This document shows positions 1-9,211 of a DNA stretch of 64,000 bases, one piece after another. The stretch is from Methylobacterium sp. WL1. GTDB lineage: Bacteria > Pseudomonadota > Alphaproteobacteria > Rhizobiales > Beijerinckiaceae. Positions within the stretch are counted from its first letter, which is position 1. Each line of letters opens with the position of its first letter. Below the pieces are notes generated by a model. The model was not told where the DNA came from and did no database searches. It saw only the letters and a list, made by a program, of their open reading frames with translations. The DNA lies in the NCBI RefSeq assembly GCF_008000895.1, contig NZ_CP042823.1, positions 2,111,001 through 2,175,000 on the forward strand, given 5' to 3'. The position numbers and the translations under genes are program-made.

Positions 1-206
1 GCTTCCTTCTTGTAGGCGCGGATCAGGATCGGGTCGGTCTGCTGCATGCCCTTGGTCTGCATCAGGGCGACCGTCTGCGGGGCGATCGGCGCGATGCTGC
101 GCGCGCTCGGGCCGTTGATCCCGGAGCCGTCCTGGCAGCCGGCCAGCGCGAGGGCCAGCAGGGACGCCGCCGCCAGCAGTCGCGCAGTCGCGAGACGCGC
201 CGTCAT
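1..206 (-). CDS. L,D-transpeptidase-like lipoprotein (N-terminal part only)
   Basis: Only the first 68 codons lie in the window; the gene runs off the left edge. The product starts with a lipoprotein signal: a basic start, an Ala/Leu-rich core and the lipobox LAGC with Cys at residue 23. The mature part reads 'IAPQTVALMQTKGMQQTDP' and then 'ILIRAYKKE', which resembles the start of YafK-type murein L,D-transpeptidases of Rhizobiales. Those enzymes act in the periplasm on peptidoglycan or couple proteins to it. The catalytic Cys/His motif would lie outside the window, so the family call rests on the N-terminal segment alone. Confidence 0.6.
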   Translation of the reverse strand, partial: MTARLATARLLAAASLLALALAGCQDGSGINGPSARSIAPIAPQTVALMQTKGMQQTDPILIRAYKKE

Positions 207-620
207 GGGGAACCTCGTCGTCTTCAGTCTGCGCCCGGCGGCCTTTTGCGAGCCGACATCGGGCGCCACTCCCCAACCCAATAGGCTCGTTAAGCTTGCG
301 CCTTCGTTACCGCAAGGACCGGGGCGCAACACTGCACCGGACTCTCCGGTGGATGAGGGAACGTGGGCCCGTCTCCGGCCCGGCGGCAGGGCTGCGTCCT
401 GCACCCGCAAACGGTCCCGGGGCTTTTGAATCCGGGACCTTCACGGTTGGCGCTAAACCATTGTTCTGAAAACTGAACCGCGGCTCGCCGCCGCGGTCGT
501 ACGCACCCGCCCGTCCCGGCGCAGCCACGGCAGGCAGGCGAGGCCCAGTGCCGCCATGGCGGCGCCGGCGAGGGGCGGGGCCTTGTGGCCGCGCGGATGC
601 GCGGGGGGTAGTGGGCGCCG
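207..620. other. Intergenic stretch, no confident gene
   Basis: About 410 bases lie between the downstream end of the MFS gene and the start of the lipoprotein gene; both are on the minus strand. Open frames here have no recognisable domain or convincing ribosome site. A minus-strand stretch near 490-590 reads like the hydrophobic C-terminus of a membrane protein (AGAAMAALGLACLPWLRR), possibly a gene remnant, but no upstream part in the same frame was found. Promoter elements for the lipoprotein gene presumably lie between 207 and 320. Confidence 0.4.
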
Positions 621-2141
621 TCAGAGACCGACGCCGGCATCGGCCACGTTGTCCGTCCGCTCCGCCAGTAACCCGAACACCGCGACGGCGCAGACCACCG
701 TGACGGCGGCCAGCGTCCAGGACAGGGTGGCGAAGGCCGCCTGGTAGGCCTGGATCAGGGCGGCGCCGTCGAGCCCCGGCAGCAGCGCCGGGCGGCGTCC
801 GGGTCCCCACGGCCAGGCGCTGGCCGGCCTGGGCCAACAGGGCGCCGTCGGCCTGCCCGGGGCCCGGCGGAGCGCGACAGCGGCCAGGCCGGCCAGCGTG
901 GCGCTGACCAGCGCGAGCGCCACGCCCTCGCCGGCGACCCGGACCGTGCCGAAAATGCCCGCCGCCATTCCGGCCCGCGCCCGGGGGACGACGGCCACCG
1001 ACAGACCGTCCATCAGCCCCCAGGGCAGTCCGCTGCCGAGGCCGATGAGCAGCATCGGCGCCAGCACCGCGCGGTTGCCGATCTCGGTGAAGCCCAGCCA
1101 CACGAGTCCGGACGCGGCCGCCAGCAGCCCGAGGCCCGAGAGCAGGCCGGGCGGGACCCGCCGGGCCAGCGCGGCGGCGGCCATCGGGACGACCAGCATC
1201 GGCGCCGACAGGGCCAGCATCAGGAGCCCGGCCTCCCGCTCGCTCCGGCCCTCGAGGCCGATGAAGCGCAGGGGCAGGATCACCAGCAGCACCACGAAGC
1301 ACGCGCAGGTCGCCACCGGCAGCATCTGCACGCCGACGAAGCGCCGGTAGCGGAACAGGCCGAGATCGAGCATCGGCCGGGCGGCCCGGGATTCGATCGC
1401 CACGAAGGCCATCAGGAGGAGCGTGGCGGCGGCGAGCAGCAAGCACGGCACCGGGCTGCCCCAGCCGAGGCCCGGCGCCTCGATCACCGCCACCGTGAGG
1501 GCGGTCAGCATCGCGGTGAAGCTCACGGTCCCGGGCCAGTCGAGGCTCCGGGCCGCGGGGTCGCGGGTCTCGCGCATCCGCGGCGGCCCGAGCACGAGCG
1601 CGGCCGCGCCGACCAGTGCGCCGACCAGGAAGATCGAGCGCCAGCCGGCGCCGGCGATCAGGAATCCGGTGATGACCGGCCCGAAGGCCAGCCCGACGCC
1701 GAACGTGGTCCCGAGCAGGCTGAAGGCCCGGGTGCGGGCGTGGCCCTCGAAGTCCTGGGCGAGCGCCGCGGTGCCGCCCGCCAGCGCCGCCGCGGCGCCG
1801 ACGCCCTGCCCGGCCCGGAGCAGGTCGATCAGCCAGACCGAGGACGCCAGGCCCAGCGCCAGCGAGAAGCCGGTGACGATCGCGACGCCGAGGGTGAAGA
1901 CCAGCCGGCGGCCGTAGCGGTCGGCCAGGGTCCCGGCCGCCATCAGCAGGCTGCCGAAGGTCAGCATGAAGCCGTTGGTGATCCAGGTCAGCGCTTCGGG
2001 GCTGCCGCCGAGCGCGCGCCCGATGGCGGGCGTCGCCACCGCGCCCGCCGAGAAGCTGAGCGGCAGGATCAGGGCGGCCAGGCAGACCGAACCGAGCACC
2101 AGCGGATCGCCGGTCGGGGCGGGGTTCGGGGTTTCGGTCAT
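621..2141 (-). CDS. MFS transporter, DHA2-like drug exporter, with an out-of-frame stretch
   Basis: The protein has about 506 residues and many hydrophobic helices, with the MFS loop 2-3 signature near 'GTLADRYGRRLVF'. The length and the 14-helix look fit the EmrB/QacA (DHA2) proton antiporters of the inner membrane. The ATG start at 2141 is preceded by GAGGAAG six bases upstream; an in-frame start 38 codons earlier gives an Arg-rich, unlikely extension. Between about 790 and 865 the encoded sequence turns Pro/Trp/Arg-rich, whereas another frame gives a sensible 'QADGALLAQAGQRLAVG'. Compensating indels are therefore likely. A LysR gene is divergently transcribed next door and probably controls it. 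The substrate is unknown. Confidence 0.8.
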   Translation of the reverse strand: MTETPNPAPTGDPLVLGSVCLAALILPLSFSAGAVATPAIGRALGGSPEALTWITNGFMLTFGSLLMAAGTLADRYGRRLVFTLGVAIVTGFSLALGLASSVWLIDLLRAGQGVGAAAALAGGTAALAQDFEGHARTRAFSLLGTTFGVGLAFGPVITGFLIAGAGWRSIFLVGALVGAAALVLGPPRMRETRDPAARSLDWPGTVSFTAMLTALTVAVIEAPGLGWGSPVPCLLLAAATLLLMAFVAIESRAARPMLDLGLFRYRRFVGVQMLPVATCACFVVLLVILPLRFIGLEGRSEREAGLLMLALSAPMLVVPMAAAALARRVPPGLLSGLGLLAAASGLVWLGFTEIGNRAVLAPMLLIGLGSGLPWGLMDGLSVAVVPRARAGMAAGIFGTVRVAGEGVALALVSATLAGLAAVALRRAPGRPTAPCWPRPASAWPWGPGRRPALLPGLDGAALIQAYQAAFATLSWTLAAVTVVCAVAVFGLLAERTDNVADAGVGL

Positions 2142-2241
2142 GGCTCGGCTTCCTCGGCTGGGCGTTCGCGCGTCCCCGGGCCGGTCGCCGCCGGGAGGGC
2201 ACCGCACCGTCGCGTGGAGCCTGCGCGCCGTTAATCCGGTC

Positions 2242-2261
2242 TCCGGTCCTTTCATTCCGGA
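2242..2261. promoter_or_regulatory. Candidate LysR operator between the MFS and LysR genes
   Basis: The intergenic segment contains TCCGG, ten bases, then CCGGA, an interrupted palindrome that also satisfies the T-N11-A pattern typical of LysR-type binding sites. It lies 24 bases before the LysR start codon and about 100 bases before the MFS start. The position suits autoregulation and control of the divergent exporter. The inference rests on sequence pattern and position only. Confidence 0.3.
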
Positions 2262-2284
2262 CGGGCGCGCTCTAATCCGCCGGC

Positions 2285-3169
2285 ATGGACAACCTCGGCG
2301 ACATCGCGGCCTTCGTGCGGAGCGCGGAGCGGCTGAGCTTCGTCGCGGCGGGGCGCGACCTGCGCCTGTCGGCCTCGGCGGTGGGCAAGGCCGTGGCGCG
2401 GCTCGAAGCCGGGCTCGGCGTGCGCCTGTTCCACCGCACGACCCGGCGGGTGTCGCTCACCGAGGAGGGCGTCCTGCTCCAGGCGCGGTGCCGGGCGATC
2501 CTCGACGACCTGCGCGAGACCGAGGCGCTGGTCACCCAGAGCCGGCGGTCGCCCCGCGGCATCCTGCGGATCAGCCTGCCGATCGTCGGCTACCGCTTCC
2601 TCCTGCCGGTGCTGCCCGAGTTCCAGGCACTCTACCCCGAGATCGAGCTGGACCTCGATTTCAACGACCGCCAGGTGGACCTGGTGGAAGCCGGCATGGA
2701 TGCCGCGATCCGCAGCGGCACCCTGATCGATTCGAGCCTGATGGCCCGGCGCCTCGGCCTGTTCCGGTTCGTGCTCTGCGCCGCGCCGGCCTATCTCGAC
2801 CGGGCCGGCACGCCCCTGCGCCCGGCCGACCTCGCGGGGCACGCGGCCCTGCGCTTCCGCTTCCCCACCTCCGGCAAGCTGCAGGACCGGACCCTCGCCG
2901 AGCCGCCGCCCGCGGGCCTGCGCACCGCCCTCACCTGCAACAACATGGAGGCCCTGCGCGCCGCCGCGATCGGCGGCCTGGGCATCGGCTGCATGCCGGA
3001 TTTCCTGGTGGCTTCGGCCCTGCGCGAGGGGGTCCTGACCCGGATCCTCGACCTCTACCTCACCGATCCCGGCCAGTTCTCGATCCTGTGGCCGTCCGGC
3101 CGGCACATGTCGGCGCGGCTGCGCGCCTTCGTGGATTTCGTCGGCGCGCGGTTGTTTCAGGACGGGTGA
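2285..3169 (+). CDS. LysR-family transcriptional regulator
   Basis: This 294-residue protein has the classic LysR layout. A winged HTH occupies about residues 1-60 (SASAVGKAVARLEAGLGVRL followed by 'FHRTTRRVSLTEEG'), and a periplasmic-binding-like effector domain covers about 88-290. Length and architecture are complete. LysR proteins bind DNA as tetramers and usually regulate an adjacent, divergently transcribed gene, here the MFS exporter. No effector can be deduced. The helix after the HTH and the GILRISLP strand are typical of the subgroup often annotated near efflux or oxidoreductase genes in Methylobacterium and Burkholderia. Confidence 0.92.
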   Translation: MDNLGDIAAFVRSAERLSFVAAGRDLRLSASAVGKAVARLEAGLGVRLFHRTTRRVSLTEEGVLLQARCRAILDDLRETEALVTQSRRSPRGILRISLPIVGYRFLLPVLPEFQALYPEIELDLDFNDRQVDLVEAGMDAAIRSGTLIDSSLMARRLGLFRFVLCAAPAYLDRAGTPLRPADLAGHAALRFRFPTSGKLQDRTLAEPPPAGLRTALTCNNMEALRAAAIGGLGIGCMPDFLVASALREGVLTRILDLYLTDPGQFSILWPSGRHMSARLRAFVDFVGARLFQDG

Positions 3170-3227
3170 GGCGGTGGGCCTGCAGGCCGGGGAAAGGCCT
3201 GCGTGGCAAGCGGAATCCCATCCCCCA

Positions 3228-3334
3228 CCTCATCCTGGGGTGCCCGCGCCAGCGGGCCTCGATGGAGGGCACCAGGGAACGCGGGGCCGGCTGGAGGGCT
3301 CCTTCGAGGGCTCCGTTGCGCGGCGCCCCCTCAG
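3228..3334. repeat. Nested palindromic repeat, copy A (degenerate)
   Basis: This is a diverged member of the repeat family seen in full at 27961 and 59215. It starts CCTCATCCTGGGGTGC, carries the core 'GGCTGGAGGGCTCCTTCGAG' and ends in a decayed right arm (GCGCCCCCTCAG). The right arm overlaps the last codon and the stop of the neighbouring DUF1796 gene, so that stop codon sits inside the repeat. Confidence 0.6.
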
Positions 3335-4062
3335 CCGAACACCTCCGGCGGCCGGGCCGCCTCGGTGCGGATGATCTCCACGAGCTGCGCGTCCTCGGCC
3401 GGGTCGGCCAGCCGCAGGCCGACCGGGGTCGAGCGGGTCTGGACCGTCAGCCAGCGCAAGGTCGGCCGGAGGTCGGTGGCCTCGACGACCGCGACGCCCG
3501 GATGGTCCGGCTGGAGCTGCAGGAAGGTCAGGTGGTTGCGGCTGGCGCGCGCGCCCAGCAGGTCGTCGATCGCCTCGACCGTCTCCCGGGGCGTGTGGAG
3601 GTGGGTCATCATCCACAGCCGGTTCTGGGTGCCGGGCGTGTCGAGGGCCTGGCGCAGGCGGCGCACGCCCTCGGTCAGGAAGGCGTAATCCGCCCCGTTC
3701 GATGCCGGGTCGTGGTGGTTGAACACGCATTCGAGCCCGTGCCGCTCCCGGTACAGCCGGTGCCGGCCGCGCCAGATGTCGGGCCCGCGCCGCTCCGCCT
3801 CCGGGATGCTCTCGAGCTGGGCCCGGTCGGTGAGCGCGGTGAAATCGTCGTCCAGGCAATCCCGGACCATGCCGGGCATGGAGAAGATCCAGTCCAGCGG
3901 GCCGGACCAGTGGCGCAGGTCCAGGGTCTTGAGCACGTGCGCCATCTGGCAATTGCAGCCGAGCGAGACGTGGTTGTGCCCGCCCGGCTCGCGCGCGTCG
4001 CGCCGCCCCAGGAGCCGCCCGAGGGCGCCCAGAAGGCCGCCCGTCGCGCCGGTTGGACTCAC
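3331..4062 (-). CDS. DUF1796 papain-like cysteine peptidase family protein
   Basis: The 243-residue product begins, after a short leader, with 'HVSLGCNCQMAHVLKTLDLR' and then 'HWSGPLDWIFSMPGM'. These are the SLG-x2-C and P-x-DW-x2-S signatures of the DUF1796 'putative papain-like cysteine peptidase' family. Cys and a later 'VFNHHD' His are candidate catalytic residues; activity in this family is predicted rather than shown. The start chosen is a GTG that overlaps the accA stop as GTGA, a typical translational coupling arrangement; no ATG precedes the conserved SLG motif. The gene is co-oriented with accA but not obviously linked in function. The stop lies inside a degenerate palindromic repeat, so the native C-terminus may have been altered. 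Confidence 0.72.
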   Translation of the reverse strand: MSPTGATGGLLGALGRLLGRRDAREPGGHNHVSLGCNCQMAHVLKTLDLRHWSGPLDWIFSMPGMVRDCLDDDFTALTDRAQLESIPEAERRGPDIWRGRHRLYRERHGLECVFNHHDPASNGADYAFLTEGVRRLRQALDTPGTQNRLWMMTHLHTPRETVEAIDDLLGARASRNHLTFLQLQPDHPGVAVVEATDLRPTLRWLTVQTRSTPVGLRLADPAEDAQLVEIIRTEAARPPEVFG

Positions 4063-5021
4063 AGGGTCCGGCCGATAGCGAGGAATTTCTCCGCCCGGCG
4101 GTCGCGGATCTCCACCGGGGTCAGGCCGTCGAACTGGGCGAGCGCGTCCGAGACGGCGTCGCCCGCGCCGCGGATCGCCGCCTCGCGGTCGCGGTGGGCG
4201 CCGCCGGTCGCCTCCGGGATGATGCCGTCGATGACGCCGAGCCGCAGCAGGTCCTGCGCGGTGATCTTCATGGCGGTGGCGGCCTCGTGGGCGCGGCCCT
4301 GGTCGCGCCACAGGATCGAGGCGGCGCCCTCGGGGGAGATCACGCCGTAGATCGCGTGCTCCAGCATCAGCACCCGGTTGGCGGTGGCGAGCGCGATGGC
4401 GCCGCCCGAGCCGCCCTCCCCGATCACCACGGCGACGTTCGGCACGCCGAGCGCCAGGCACGCCTCGGTGGAGCGGGCGATCGCCTCGGCCTGGCCGCGC
4501 TCCTCCGCCTCGATCCCCGGATAGGCGCCGGCGGTGTCGACGAAGGCGATCACCGGCAGGCCGAACCGGTCGGCGGTCTCCATCAGGCGCACCGCCTTGC
4601 GGTAGCCCTCGGGCCGGGCCATCCCGAAATTGTGGCGCAGCCGCGCCTCCGTGGTGGCGCCCTTCTCCTGGCCGAGCACCAAGATCGGGCGCCCGCGGAA
4701 CCGGCCGAAGCCGCCCAGGATCGCCTCGTCCTCGCCGAAGGTGCGGTCGCCGGCGAGCGGCGTGAACTCGGTGATCAGCCCGGCGCAGTAATCCACGAAA
4801 TGCGGGCGCTGCGGATGGCGGGCGACCTGGGTCTTCTGCCAGGGCGTGAGGCTCGCGTAGATCTCGGCGAGCGCCTGGCCGGCCTTGGCCTCCAGCCGGC
4901 CGACCTCTTCGGAGATCGAGACCGCGCCGTCGCGCTCGCCGACCGCGCGCAATTCCTCGAGCTTGGCCTCCAGCTCGGCAACCGGCTTCTCGAAGTCGAG
5001 GTAGGTGCGCGTCACCGCCAT
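4059..5021 (-). CDS. accA: Acetyl-CoA carboxylase carboxyltransferase, alpha subunit
   Basis: AccA pairs with AccD to transfer CO2 from carboxy-biotin to acetyl-CoA, giving malonyl-CoA, the first committed step of fatty-acid synthesis in the cytoplasm. The 320-residue length is standard. Crotonase-fold carboxyltransferase motifs are present: 'FVDTAGAYPG' at residues 160-169 and GEGGSGGA at 201-208. The ATG at 5021 gives the usual MAVTRTYLDFEKP start; an earlier in-frame start adds 26 unconserved residues. The downstream DUF1796 gene overlaps its stop by four bases. The biotin ligase gene birA lies elsewhere in the window; accD is not present. Confidence 0.97.
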   Translation of the reverse strand: MAVTRTYLDFEKPVAELEAKLEELRAVGERDGAVSISEEVGRLEAKAGQALAEIYASLTPWQKTQVARHPQRPHFVDYCAGLITEFTPLAGDRTFGEDEAILGGFGRFRGRPILVLGQEKGATTEARLRHNFGMARPEGYRKAVRLMETADRFGLPVIAFVDTAGAYPGIEAEERGQAEAIARSTEACLALGVPNVAVVIGEGGSGGAIALATANRVLMLEHAIYGVISPEGAASILWRDQGRAHEAATAMKITAQDLLRLGVIDGIIPEATGGAHRDREAAIRGAGDAVSDALAQFDGLTPVEIRDRRAEKFLAIGRTL

Positions 5022-5282
5022 CGTGTCACAGGTCTTCCCGGGTTCGCCGCTCCGGAAGCGGCGGGCGCGAGGTGTTGGCGATGGCGGGGGTGGTGTCAAC
5101 CGGCCCCGGGTTCGAGCAGCTTTGCGCGAGCGCCGCGCGGGCGTTTTTTAAGGTTGGGCGGTTGCGGTGGCGGGGTTGGACTGGTGCCTCGGGTAGAAGC
5201 GGTTTCGCGCTCGGCGCCGACCGCTGCGGAGGATGGCCGCGGATGCGGGCCTGCGGTCACGGCGCCCGCACGGATGCCGCCC

Positions 5283-5999
5283 TCAAGCCGGCGGCCGGTT
5301 CACCAGCGCCGGCTGCGCCGCCGTCCGCTCCGGGAACAGCTGCTTCAGCGCGTCGAGCTTCGGCGCGTCGTTGGCTGCGATGTAGGGGTGGCCGGGGTGC
5401 AGGGCCATGAAGTCCTGGTGGTAGGCTTCCGCCGGGTAGAAGGCCGCGCCGGGCTCGATCCGGGTGGCGACGGGCTTCGCGTAGGCGTGCGCCGCGCCGA
5501 GCTGGGCGATGTAGGCCCGCGCCACCCGCGCCTGCTCGGCATCCTGCGGGAACAGCGCCGAGCGGTACTGCCGTCCGGCATCGGGCCCCTGCCGGTCCAC
5601 CTGCGTCGGGTCGAGCGCCACCGAGAAGAAGATCCGCAGGAGCTCGTCGTAGCGGATCACGGCCGGATCGTAGGTCACCGCCACCGCCTCGGCGTGGTCG
5701 GTGCCGCCGCGGCTGACGGACTTGTAGTCGGCGTCGGCGGACGCGCCGCCGGCATAGCCCGAGACCGCCCCCCGCACCCCGCGCACGTGCTGGAACACGC
5801 CCTGCACGCCCCAGAAGCAGCCGCCCGCGAACACCGCCACCTGCGCGCCGGGCGTCTCGTGCGCAGCGGTCGCGGCCTCCGGCAGGCGGCGCGGCGCCTC
5901 CTCGGCGAAGGCCGGAAGCCGGGGCAGGAGCAGCGCCCCGGCCAGGCCGAGCCCGAGGGCCGCCCCGAGGAGCGGGCGAAGCGTGATGCGAAGAGCCAT
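5283..5999 (-). CDS. msrA: Peptide-methionine (S)-S-oxide reductase, exported
   Basis: MsrA reduces methionine-S-sulfoxide in oxidised proteins. The catalytic motif GCFWG is present with Cys at residue 61, along with GYAGG and the YHQDF motif typical of the family. The first 32 residues form a cleavable signal peptide (basic start, Leu/Ala core, 'LPAFAEE'), so this copy probably works in the periplasm on oxidised envelope proteins. The ATG at 5999 is preceded by GGAGGA at ideal spacing; an ATG five codons earlier overlaps that ribosome site and is less likely. The C-terminal segment lacks an obvious resolving-cysteine pair, so recycling may differ from that of cytoplasmic MsrA. Confidence 0.95.
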   Translation of the reverse strand: MALRITLRPLLGAALGLGLAGALLLPRLPAFAEEAPRRLPEAATAAHETPGAQVAVFAGGCFWGVQGVFQHVRGVRGAVSGYAGGASADADYKSVSRGGTDHAEAVAVTYDPAVIRYDELLRIFFSVALDPTQVDRQGPDAGRQYRSALFPQDAEQARVARAYIAQLGAAHAYAKPVATRIEPGAAFYPAEAYHQDFMALHPGHPYIAANDAPKLDALKQLFPERTAAQPALVNRPPA

Positions 6000-6111
6000 G
6001 CTGTCCTCCGGCAAGATGCGCGGCTTGCTGTGCCAGACCTTTCGCTGCCCGGATCGAACGGGTTACGCTGACCGCGATCCGCCGCCGCGCACGGCTGGAG
6101 ACGAATCGACG

Positions 6112-6453
6112 ATGACCGAACCGAAGACGACCGAGCCGAAGACGACCTACGGCAGTGACGCGCTCCGGTCGGCGCACCTGGTGGCCCGGGACCTCCATGC
6201 CGCCGGGGCCATCGACAAGGCCACGATGCGCCGGTTCGACGTGTCGTGCCTGACGCCGGTCGAGGACCTCGCGCCGGAGGCGATCCGGGCCATCCGCGAG
6301 ACCGCGCAGATGAGCCAGGCGATCTTCGCCAGGGCGCTCAACGTGACCACTGCGCTGGTGAGCAAATGGGAGCGGGGCGAGAAGAAGCCCGGCGGGCCGT
6401 CGCTGAAGCTGCTCGCCCTCGCCGAGCGGAAGGGCATCGACGCCATCCTGTGA
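6112..6453 (+). CDS. HTH (Xre-type) regulator, NadS/HigA-like antitoxin
   Basis: The 113-residue protein ends in a lambda-repressor-like HTH: '[20 protein letters not shown]' followed by '[19 protein letters not shown]'. The preceding '[18 protein letters not shown]' closely follows the pattern of NadS/HigA-type antitoxins of type II toxin-antitoxin systems, which normally follow a RelE/HigB toxin gene. Here the 110 bases upstream and the msrA gene beyond them contain no toxin frame, so the gene appears solitary. It may be an orphan antitoxin or a domesticated regulator. The N-terminal repeat ([11 protein letters not shown]) is low complexity, and a start at a later codon is possible. Confidence 0.82.
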   Translation: MTEPKTTEPKTTYGSDALRSAHLVARDLHAAGAIDKATMRRFDVSCLTPVEDLAPEAIRAIRETAQMSQAIFARALNVTTALVSKWERGEKKPGGPSLKLLALAERKGIDAIL

Positions 6454-6566
6454 GGCGGGCGTGTGGGCGGCAGGCCGCATTGCGGCGGCGCCCGCATGGG
6501 TCTAGGCACCCGGCAACAGACCGCTCTCCGCGTCCGGAAGAACCGCCCCGTCGAAGGACCCGCCCC

Positions 6567-7808
<1,242 letters not shown>

Positions 7809-7820
7809 GCGCGGAGCGGC

Positions 7821-8228
7821 TCAGCCCTCGGCCCGGATCTTGTCCCGCGCAGCGGAGACCAGGAAGGCCGAGCGGGTGAGGCCCCGCGCCCGGGCGGCGG
7901 TATCGATCTGTGCCAGCACCGCGGCATCCAGCGAGACGTTGACGCGCACGGGCCGGCCGGAATCGAGCAGCAGCGGAACCACGCCGAGCGTGGCCTCAGT
8001 CAGGGCCTCGGCCACGCTCGGGTCGGCCCTCAGAACCTCCGGCGCCCGCGGTGCCGGCGGCGCCAAACCGGCGGCGATCCGATCGCTCATCCACTCGCTG
8101 AGGGCCGCCGTCGCGTTGACCATCGCCTCATCGATGGTCGCCCCCATGGCGGTGCAACCGGGGCAATCGGGAAACGCGACCCCGTAGGAGCCGGCCTCGC
8201 CATCGATCAGCACGGTGTAGCGGGACAT
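7821..8228 (-). CDS. hicB: HicB-family antitoxin
   Basis: HicB neutralises the HicA RNase and represses its own operon. The 135-residue protein has the expected two parts: an N-terminal partial RNase-H-like HicB fold (residues 1-55, with YGVAFPDCPGC and 'TIDEAMVNATAAL') and a C-terminal ribbon-helix-helix DNA-binding domain (from about residue 95, 'RVNVSLDAAVLAQIDTAARA'). The ATG lies 11 bases after the restored hicA stop, preceded by GAGGAGG-like bases, so the two genes form an operon. The gene converges on trpB with almost no spacer. Confidence 0.9.
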   Translation of the reverse strand: MSRYTVLIDGEAGSYGVAFPDCPGCTAMGATIDEAMVNATAALSEWMSDRIAAGLAPPAPRAPEVLRADPSVAEALTEATLGVVPLLLDSGRPVRVNVSLDAAVLAQIDTAARARGLTRSAFLVSAARDKIRAEG

Positions 8229-8239
8229 ACGCGTCCTCC

Positions 8240-8432
8240 TCAGATCCAGCCTGCGGCGCTGGCGATGCTGCGGGCGACGCCCGGCGTCAGTACCCTGTCG
8301 CGGCACCATGATCTTGATGCCTGGCCGGCTCGGGTGAGAGAATTTCTCATGCTTGGTTCCGCCTTCGCGGACCGAGCCCGCAGCGATCAACCGATCCACG
8401 ATGGTCCTGCGATCCGTCTCGACCCTGGGCAT
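8240..8432 (-). pseudogene. hicA: HicA-family toxin gene with a one-base frameshift
   Basis: HicA is a small double-stranded-RNA-binding-fold mRNA interferase. Codons 1-46 read correctly (KHEKFSHPSRPGIKIMVPR, containing the conserved catalytic His). The frame then breaks in a GGG run at 8293-8295. Dropping one G restores 'QVLTPGVARSIASAAGWI' and a stop at 8240-8242, exactly the HicA C-terminus, giving about 63 residues. As given, the frame runs on into hicB as a 203-residue fusion. The break is either a sequence error or a toxin-inactivating mutation; the latter is common in toxin genes, so both remain open. Confidence 0.82.
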
Positions 8433-8440
8433 GGAAGGTT

Positions 8441-8476
8441 CCGCCGCGATGTGTATTTATTTGCACATCGCGGCGG
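8441..8476. promoter_or_regulatory. Perfect 13-bp palindrome at the hicAB promoter, likely operator
   Basis: CCGCCGCGATGTG and CACATCGCGGCGG form perfect inverted arms around the AT-rich loop TATTTATTTG. The element starts nine bases upstream of the hicA start codon. Read on the hicA strand, the loop (CAAATAAATA) resembles a -10 element. HicB proteins with RHH domains bind palindromes overlapping their own promoter, so this is most simply the autoregulatory operator. Confidence 0.62.
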
Positions 8477-8479
8477 GTG

Positions 8480-8501
8480 CCACCAGGGTGTTCGCTGGTG
8501 G
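8480..8501 (-). terminator. Hairpin between the HhH gene and hicA
   Basis: CCACCAG and CTGGTGG form a 7-bp stem around an 8-base loop, 15 bases past the stop of the HhH-domain gene on the minus strand. There is no T-run after it, so it could end that transcript only with help, or it may be a second element of the hicAB control region. Confidence 0.35.
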
Positions 8502-8516
8502 CCGGCCCCAAGGCGA

Positions 8517-9067
8517 TCACCGCACCGTCACCTGATCCTTGATCTTCTCGTAGACCGCCCGGCTCAGGACGCGCTTCGACAGGAGCTGGTCCACGGACGC
8601 GTAGGGGCGCTTGGCGGTGATCGCCCGGCCGATCGCGCCGCCGCCCCGGAGCTTGTTGAGGTCGGCCACCGAAGCGGTGTTCAGGTCGAGGATCGCGAGG
8701 GCCCGGGGGCCGGCATCGTCCTCGGCGCGGTCGATCTCGGCCTCGCCCTGCTGCAGGCCGGGCTGAGTCGGGACGGGCTCGGCCGGGAACGCGAGGGCGT
8801 CGGCCGGCATCTGCTGTGCCGGGGGCATCTGCTGTGCCGGGGACGGCGGGGCTGCTGGCGCAGCCGCCGGGGCGGCGGGCATGGGCGTCGGATCCGGAGC
8901 CCGGGAGGGCGGGACCGGCTCGGCGGGAGCGCGCGCGGGGCCTCGGCCACCGGAGCGGGATCCGGTGCGGGGGCCGGATGCGGCAACATGAACTGCACCA
9001 GTGCCGCCAGGATACCGGCCACGATCAGTAAGATGGAAATACGCAGGATTGCAGGGCCGCTCAGCAC
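8517..9067 (-). pseudogene. Membrane-anchored helix-hairpin-helix (ComEA-like) protein, frameshifted
   Basis: From a GTG start the product opens with a single membrane segment ('ILRISILLIVAGILAALVQF'), then a Pro/Ala-rich linker. It ends in a ComEA-like HhH domain: 'AILDLNTASVADLNKLRGGG' and 'IDQ'-type repeats up to the C-terminus. The two parts lie in different frames. The switch falls in a GC-alternating run near 8930-8937, and one inserted base joins them into about 183 residues. ComEA-type HhH domains bind DNA non-specifically; single-pass forms in alphaproteobacteria are of unknown role and may be unrelated to uptake. The break looks like a sequence error because the restored linker composition is continuous. 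Confidence 0.72.
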
Positions 9068-9211
9068 GCGTCACTCGACGATGAAATTCAGTCTCAGGCC
9101 TCAGATAATGCTTTCCCGACCTGTCGGCCAACCGGACGGCCATTCCGCGGACCGCACGGGCCCCGCCGTCAACAGCCGTTCCGCCCCGGCGCGGACCCGG
9201 ACGGGCCGGCG

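Noticed and set aside
2252..3106. Long open frame antisense to the LysR gene, and many similar long frames opposite real genes
   Set aside because: At this G+C content antisense frames stay open by codon bias; compositions are Arg/Pro/Gly/His-rich with no domains.
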